Shown: positions 61,021 to 64,000 of the stretch, one piece after another
Numbering within the stretch: position 1 is the first letter of the stretch
Layout of the letters: every line of letters starts with the position of its first letter
Assembly: GCA_028288485.1 (NCBI GenBank)
Contig: JAQBNO010000203.1
Location: forward strand, 36,773 to 100,772
DNA length: 64,000 nucleotides
Direction: 5' to 3'
Source: Segetibacter sp.
GTDB taxonomy: Bacteria > Bacteroidota > Bacteroidia > Chitinophagales > Chitinophagaceae
Program-made: the position numbers and the translations under genes
Notes under the pieces: model-generated
The model's input: the letters and a program-made list of their open reading frames with translations, nothing else
Told to the model about the DNA's origin: nothing
Databases searched by the model: none

Positions 61021-63627
61021 ATGAAAAAATTACTACTATTTCTTATAGTTCTTTTTACAGTTTTTATTGATGCAACAGCCCAGGAAAGACCTGTAACGGG
61101 GCAAGTTAAGAGCGACCAGGGTGAACCTGTTCCGTTTGCAGTAGTTGCAGTGAAAAATGGCAAAAGACAGGTAATTGCAGATGCAAACGGGCGATACGTA
61201 ATCCACGCATCACCGGCAGACGACCTGGTCGTTTCCTCCATTGGCTTTACTCCAAAAACCATTACTGCAAGTACTTCTGATGCGCTTGATATAGTATTGG
61301 AAAGAAATATTGTGGACCTGGGAAATGTGACTGTTGGTAGCCGCAGCCTGAGAAGAACAGCTACAGAAACTGCGGCACCTGTCGACATTATCCCGGTATC
61401 GAAAGTTATGAACCAGTTAGGGCAGGTAGATGTAAACCAAATACTCCAATTTATTGCACCTTCCTTTAATTCAAACAAGCAAAGTGGTGCCGATGGAGCA
61501 GATCACGTAGACCCTGCTACGCTTCGGGGATTAGGGCCTGATCAAACATTGGTATTGGTAAACGGCAAAAGGAGACACCAGAGTTCCCTGGTAAATCTTT
61601 ATGGTACCCGTGGTCGCGGAAATACCGGAACTGATTTAAATGCAATTCCTGCGGCCGCTATTGAAAGAATAGAAATACTACGTGATGGTGCAAGTGCCCA
61701 GTACGGGTCTGACGCCATAGCCGGAGTGGTGAATATTATTTTAAAAAGCAGCACCAATCAATTAACCGCCAATGTGATGACCGGAACCTACATTACCGGT
61801 TATGGCAATTCCCTGAATTCCGAAAAAGGTAAAGTAATCAATAATACCACAGACGGCGGCCAGCTGAACGCAAACATTAACTATGGATGGAAAGTAAATC
61901 AAACCGGTTTTTTTAATATTACGGGTGATTTCCTTGGAAAGCAAAAAACACATCGTCCTAATTATACTCCTTTATATCCTGATAATTACAGGACGGAGTT
62001 TGGTGATATGTCGTTAACCAATAGCAGTTTGTATTATAATAGTGTTTTGCCTTTAAAAGGAAATACATCATTGTATTCTTTTGCCGGTTTAAACCTTCGC
62101 AGTGGTGATGCTTTTGCATGGACAAGGGACCCGGAAAGTGACCGTAACGTAAAAGCGATTTATCCAAACGGTTTTAATCCACATATTCAATCAAAAATAG
62201 TGGACGGTTCTTTTTCGGTGGGATTAAGAACGAAATTAGGGGAATGGAACGCGGACTTTAATTCCACATCAGGAACAAACCGTTTTCATTATTATGTTGA
62301 TAAAAGTTTAAATGCTTCATTAGAGGCCGCTTCACCAACTCATTTTGATGCCGGCGGTTTCCAGCTTTCTCAATATGTATTAAGCGCAAACTTTACCCGT
62401 GCCTTTAATACAGTGGCTAATGGTTTCAACTTAGCTTTTGGTACTGAGTATCGCAACGAACAATATAAAATATTTGCAGGTGAAGAAGCAAGTTATAAAA
62501 CTTATGGCCCTGTACTTTTTGTAAGCGCTTCAGGCGATTCTTCTTATCGTCCCGGCGGCTCACAAGGTTTCCCCGGATTTCAACCAAAAGATGAAACAAA
62601 GAAGGGAAGGAGCAACATAGGTGTTTATGCAGATGCAGAGCTCGATGTTACCAGGAGCTTTTTAGTCACAGGCGCCATTCGTCTTGAAAATTACAACGAC
62701 TTCGGTTTTACGCATAATTACAAACTTTCAACACGCGTAAAGCTTTTCAATAACATAGCATGGCGATCTTCTGCCAGTACCGGTTTCAGAGCTCCGTCTT
62801 TACCTCAGATCAATTTCAGTTCTACCTATACCAATGTAGTTGCAGGAGATGTTATTGACCAGGTGATCGCTCCCAATACCAGTGTAATCGCTACAAGGGC
62901 AGGTATTCCCGCATTAAAGCAGGAACGTTCTATTAATCTGAGTACCGGGTTTACGGCACGTACCCGCAACTTTACTTTTACCATCGACGGTTATTACGTT
63001 AACATAAAAGACCGCGTGGTTCTTACCGGTGCATTTGCCAGCGACGACGATAAAATAGGCACCATCTTACAAGACCTTAATATTGGTGGCGCGCAGTTTT
63101 TTACAAACGCTGTAGATACCCGTACTCATGGTATCGATGTTATCGCCACTTACTTTCATTCTCTTGGCAAAGGACGATTGAATACAACTATTGCGGGGAA
63201 CTTTAATAAGATGAAGATCGAAGATGTTAAAACAACCGAGTTGTTAAAAGGTAAGGAAGATATTTATTTTGGTAAAAGAGAGCAGTCTTTCCTGCTTGCT
63301 TCCGCACCACCGCGAAAGGTAAACCTCAGCCTTGAGTACGAGTTGAACAGGCTAAACGTTTTGTTACGCTTTAATTATTTTTCTTCTCTTGACCTTGTAA
63401 ACTGGAATGATGAAATTGATCATTACGGCAACAAAGTGACTACCGATCTGTCGGTCGGTTATAAAATAACTAAAGCAGTTAACTTAACAGTAGGCGGCTC
63501 CAATATTTTCGATGTTTATCCAAGACATCACGATCCGGGATTAACAGAAGCCGGTGGAATGTGGGATGCAGTTCAAATGGGCTTTGGTGGCGCTTTTTAT
63601 TTTGCCAGGCTCGGCATCCGACTGTAA
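61021..63627 (+). CDS. TonB-dependent outer-membrane receptor
   Basis: An 868-residue receptor from ATG 61021 (MKKLLLFLIVLFTVFIDATA, signal peptide); an upstream ATG at 60958 adds an unneeded leader. Domains: carboxypeptidase-regulatory-like beta-sandwich (VTGQVKSDQGEPVPFAVVAV), TonB plug (LRGLGPDQTLVLVNGKRRHQ; AIPAAAIERIEILRDGASAQ; YGSDAIAGVVNIILKSS), then a 22-stranded barrel ending GFGGAFYFARLGIRL. Unlike SusC, no SusD gene follows, and the plug is close to siderophore/vitamin-type receptors. Ligand unknown. Confidence 0.93.
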   Translation: MKKLLLFLIVLFTVFIDATAQERPVTGQVKSDQGEPVPFAVVAVKNGKRQVIADANGRYVIHASPADDLVVSSIGFTPKTITASTSDALDIVLERNIVDLGNVTVGSRSLRRTATETAAPVDIIPVSKVMNQLGQVDVNQILQFIAPSFNSNKQSGADGADHVDPATLRGLGPDQTLVLVNGKRRHQSSLVNLYGTRGRGNTGTDLNAIPAAAIERIEILRDGASAQYGSDAIAGVVNIILKSSTNQLTANVMTGTYITGYGNSLNSEKGKVINNTTDGGQLNANINYGWKVNQTGFFNITGDFLGKQKTHRPNYTPLYPDNYRTEFGDMSLTNSSLYYNSVLPLKGNTSLYSFAGLNLRSGDAFAWTRDPESDRNVKAIYPNGFNPHIQSKIVDGSFSVGLRTKLGEWNADFNSTSGTNRFHYYVDKSLNASLEAASPTHFDAGGFQLSQYVLSANFTRAFNTVANGFNLAFGTEYRNEQYKIFAGEEASYKTYGPVLFVSASGDSSYRPGGSQGFPGFQPKDETKKGRSNIGVYADAELDVTRSFLVTGAIRLENYNDFGFTHNYKLSTRVKLFNNIAWRSSASTGFRAPSLPQINFSSTYTNVVAGDVIDQVIAPNTSVIATRAGIPALKQERSINLSTGFTARTRNFTFTIDGYYVNIKDRVVLTGAFASDDDKIGTILQDLNIGGAQFFTNAVDTRTHGIDVIATYFHSLGKGRLNTTIAGNFNKMKIEDVKTTELLKGKEDIYFGKREQSFLLASAPPRKVNLSLEYELNRLNVLLRFNYFSSLDLVNWNDEIDHYGNKVTTDLSVGYKITKAVNLTVGGSNIFDVYPRHHDPGLTEAGGMWDAVQMGFGGAFYFARLGIRL

Positions 63628-64000
63628 TAGAGCAATAAAAAGCAGTAGTGGTTGGAGATATAGTGACGCCCCTCGTTTCGAAAATAGAAAGACAGGTTTT
63701 GGTTGTAAAAATCTGATCTTTATTCCGCTCCTGTTGTGTCACTCACTTTTACTGTATCTTTTTATGGCAGCAACTGGTTTTATTTCTCTTGTTACATCAC
63801 CCCGGAAGTTGAAAATATTTGAAGAGTGCAAGGTGAGCCCGGCCGGGCATTCGTACCGGCAAGAAAAGTTTTAAAGTATAACTGCAGCGCGAAACAAAAA
63901 CATCGCTCACAACACTGGTAATCTACTGCTAAATGACGATGTACTGCCATTACCAACAAGATTAATTATACTTTTGTCGCAATTATTTAATGTAACTTAT
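63628..64000. other. intergenic region at window end
   Basis: 373 bases. Contains repeat copy 17 (63697-63757). A 106-codon open frame from 63554 overlaps the receptor gene and repeat and is not supported. Confidence 0.5.
63697..63757 (-). repeat. dispersed intergenic repeat, copy 17
   Basis: On the - strand: ATACAGTAAAAGTGAGTGAC then ACAACAGGAG, tail TTTTTACAACCAAAACC. Slightly degraded. Confidence 0.65.

Noticed and set aside
63554..63874. 106-codon frame at the window end
   Set aside because: Begins inside the receptor gene in another frame and crosses repeat copy 17.
1..64000. CRISPR array, tRNA, rRNA, prophage or intact transposase
   Set aside because: No regularly spaced direct repeats, no cloverleaf or rRNA-like stretch, and no integrase or transposase motif noticed in any frame.

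Overview
The window looks like a chromosomal segment of a member of the Bacteroidota, most plausibly family Chitinophagaceae. The evidence is protein family content: SusC-like and OMP-barrel TonB-dependent proteins, a BamA-like protein with a family-specific N-terminus, DUF4861, DUF4197, DUF3347 and PepSY-like secreted proteins. Several promoters also fit the Bacteroidota TTTG / TAnnTTTG type, and intergenic regions are AT-rich. No tRNA, rRNA, CRISPR array, intact transposase or prophage gene was seen.

Layout. 1-7130: copper and heavy-metal resistance block on the + strand (3' part of a CopA-type ATPase, a decayed Crp/Fnr regulator, a CopZ-like metallochaperone, a His/Cys-rich secreted protein, a DUF3347 protein, and a multicopper oxidase fused to metal-binding modules and a CopB-like barrel). 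7131-8033: eroded DNA with gene remnants and two copies of a dispersed repeat. 8034-24391: miscellaneous metabolism and stress genes (AGE-family epimerase, DUF6600 lipoprotein, metallo-beta-lactamase-fold hydrolase, DUF4861 lipoprotein, response regulator, alpha/beta hydrolase, molybdenum hydroxylase pair, M90 peptidase, LEA-like protein, 2H phosphoesterase, MFS permease, manganese catalase). 24820-30585: two large outer-membrane proteins, divergently transcribed. 31323-37710: gcvP, era, der and a small lipoprotein. 37797-42244: reductive pyrimidine degradation (PreT-like reductase, ureidopropionase-like amidohydrolase, dihydropyrimidinase) with a decayed MNT/HEPN nucleotidyltransferase pair lodged inside. 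43061-47101: DoxX-like protein, glutaminyl cyclase, a tandem DUF4197 pair, Gmad2-like lipoprotein. 47431-50262: an unrecognised three-gene operon (two coiled-coil proteins and a membrane-anchored Ppx/GppA-like protein). 50637-53238: small secreted and membrane proteins. 53381-60467: an envelope polysaccharide locus (response regulator, HEAT-repeat membrane protein, a GT2 glycosyltransferase fused to an LtaS-type phosphotransferase, YaiO-type outer-membrane protein). 61021-63627: a TonB-dependent receptor.

The most notable signals are: (1) a dispersed family of about 60-80 bp intergenic repeats, at least 17 copies in both orientations, with a conserved head (TACAAG.G.G.GAC.CAACG) and tail (GGT-CC-AAAAA); (2) the GT2/LtaS fusion locus at 53381-60467; (3) the three-gene operon at 47431-50262; (4) a kinase-like catalytic signature in the secreted part of a BamA-like protein; (5) an in-frame palindromic insertion inside gcvP; (6) a decayed MNT-HEPN module. 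All functional statements rest on motif reading by eye; no database search was run.
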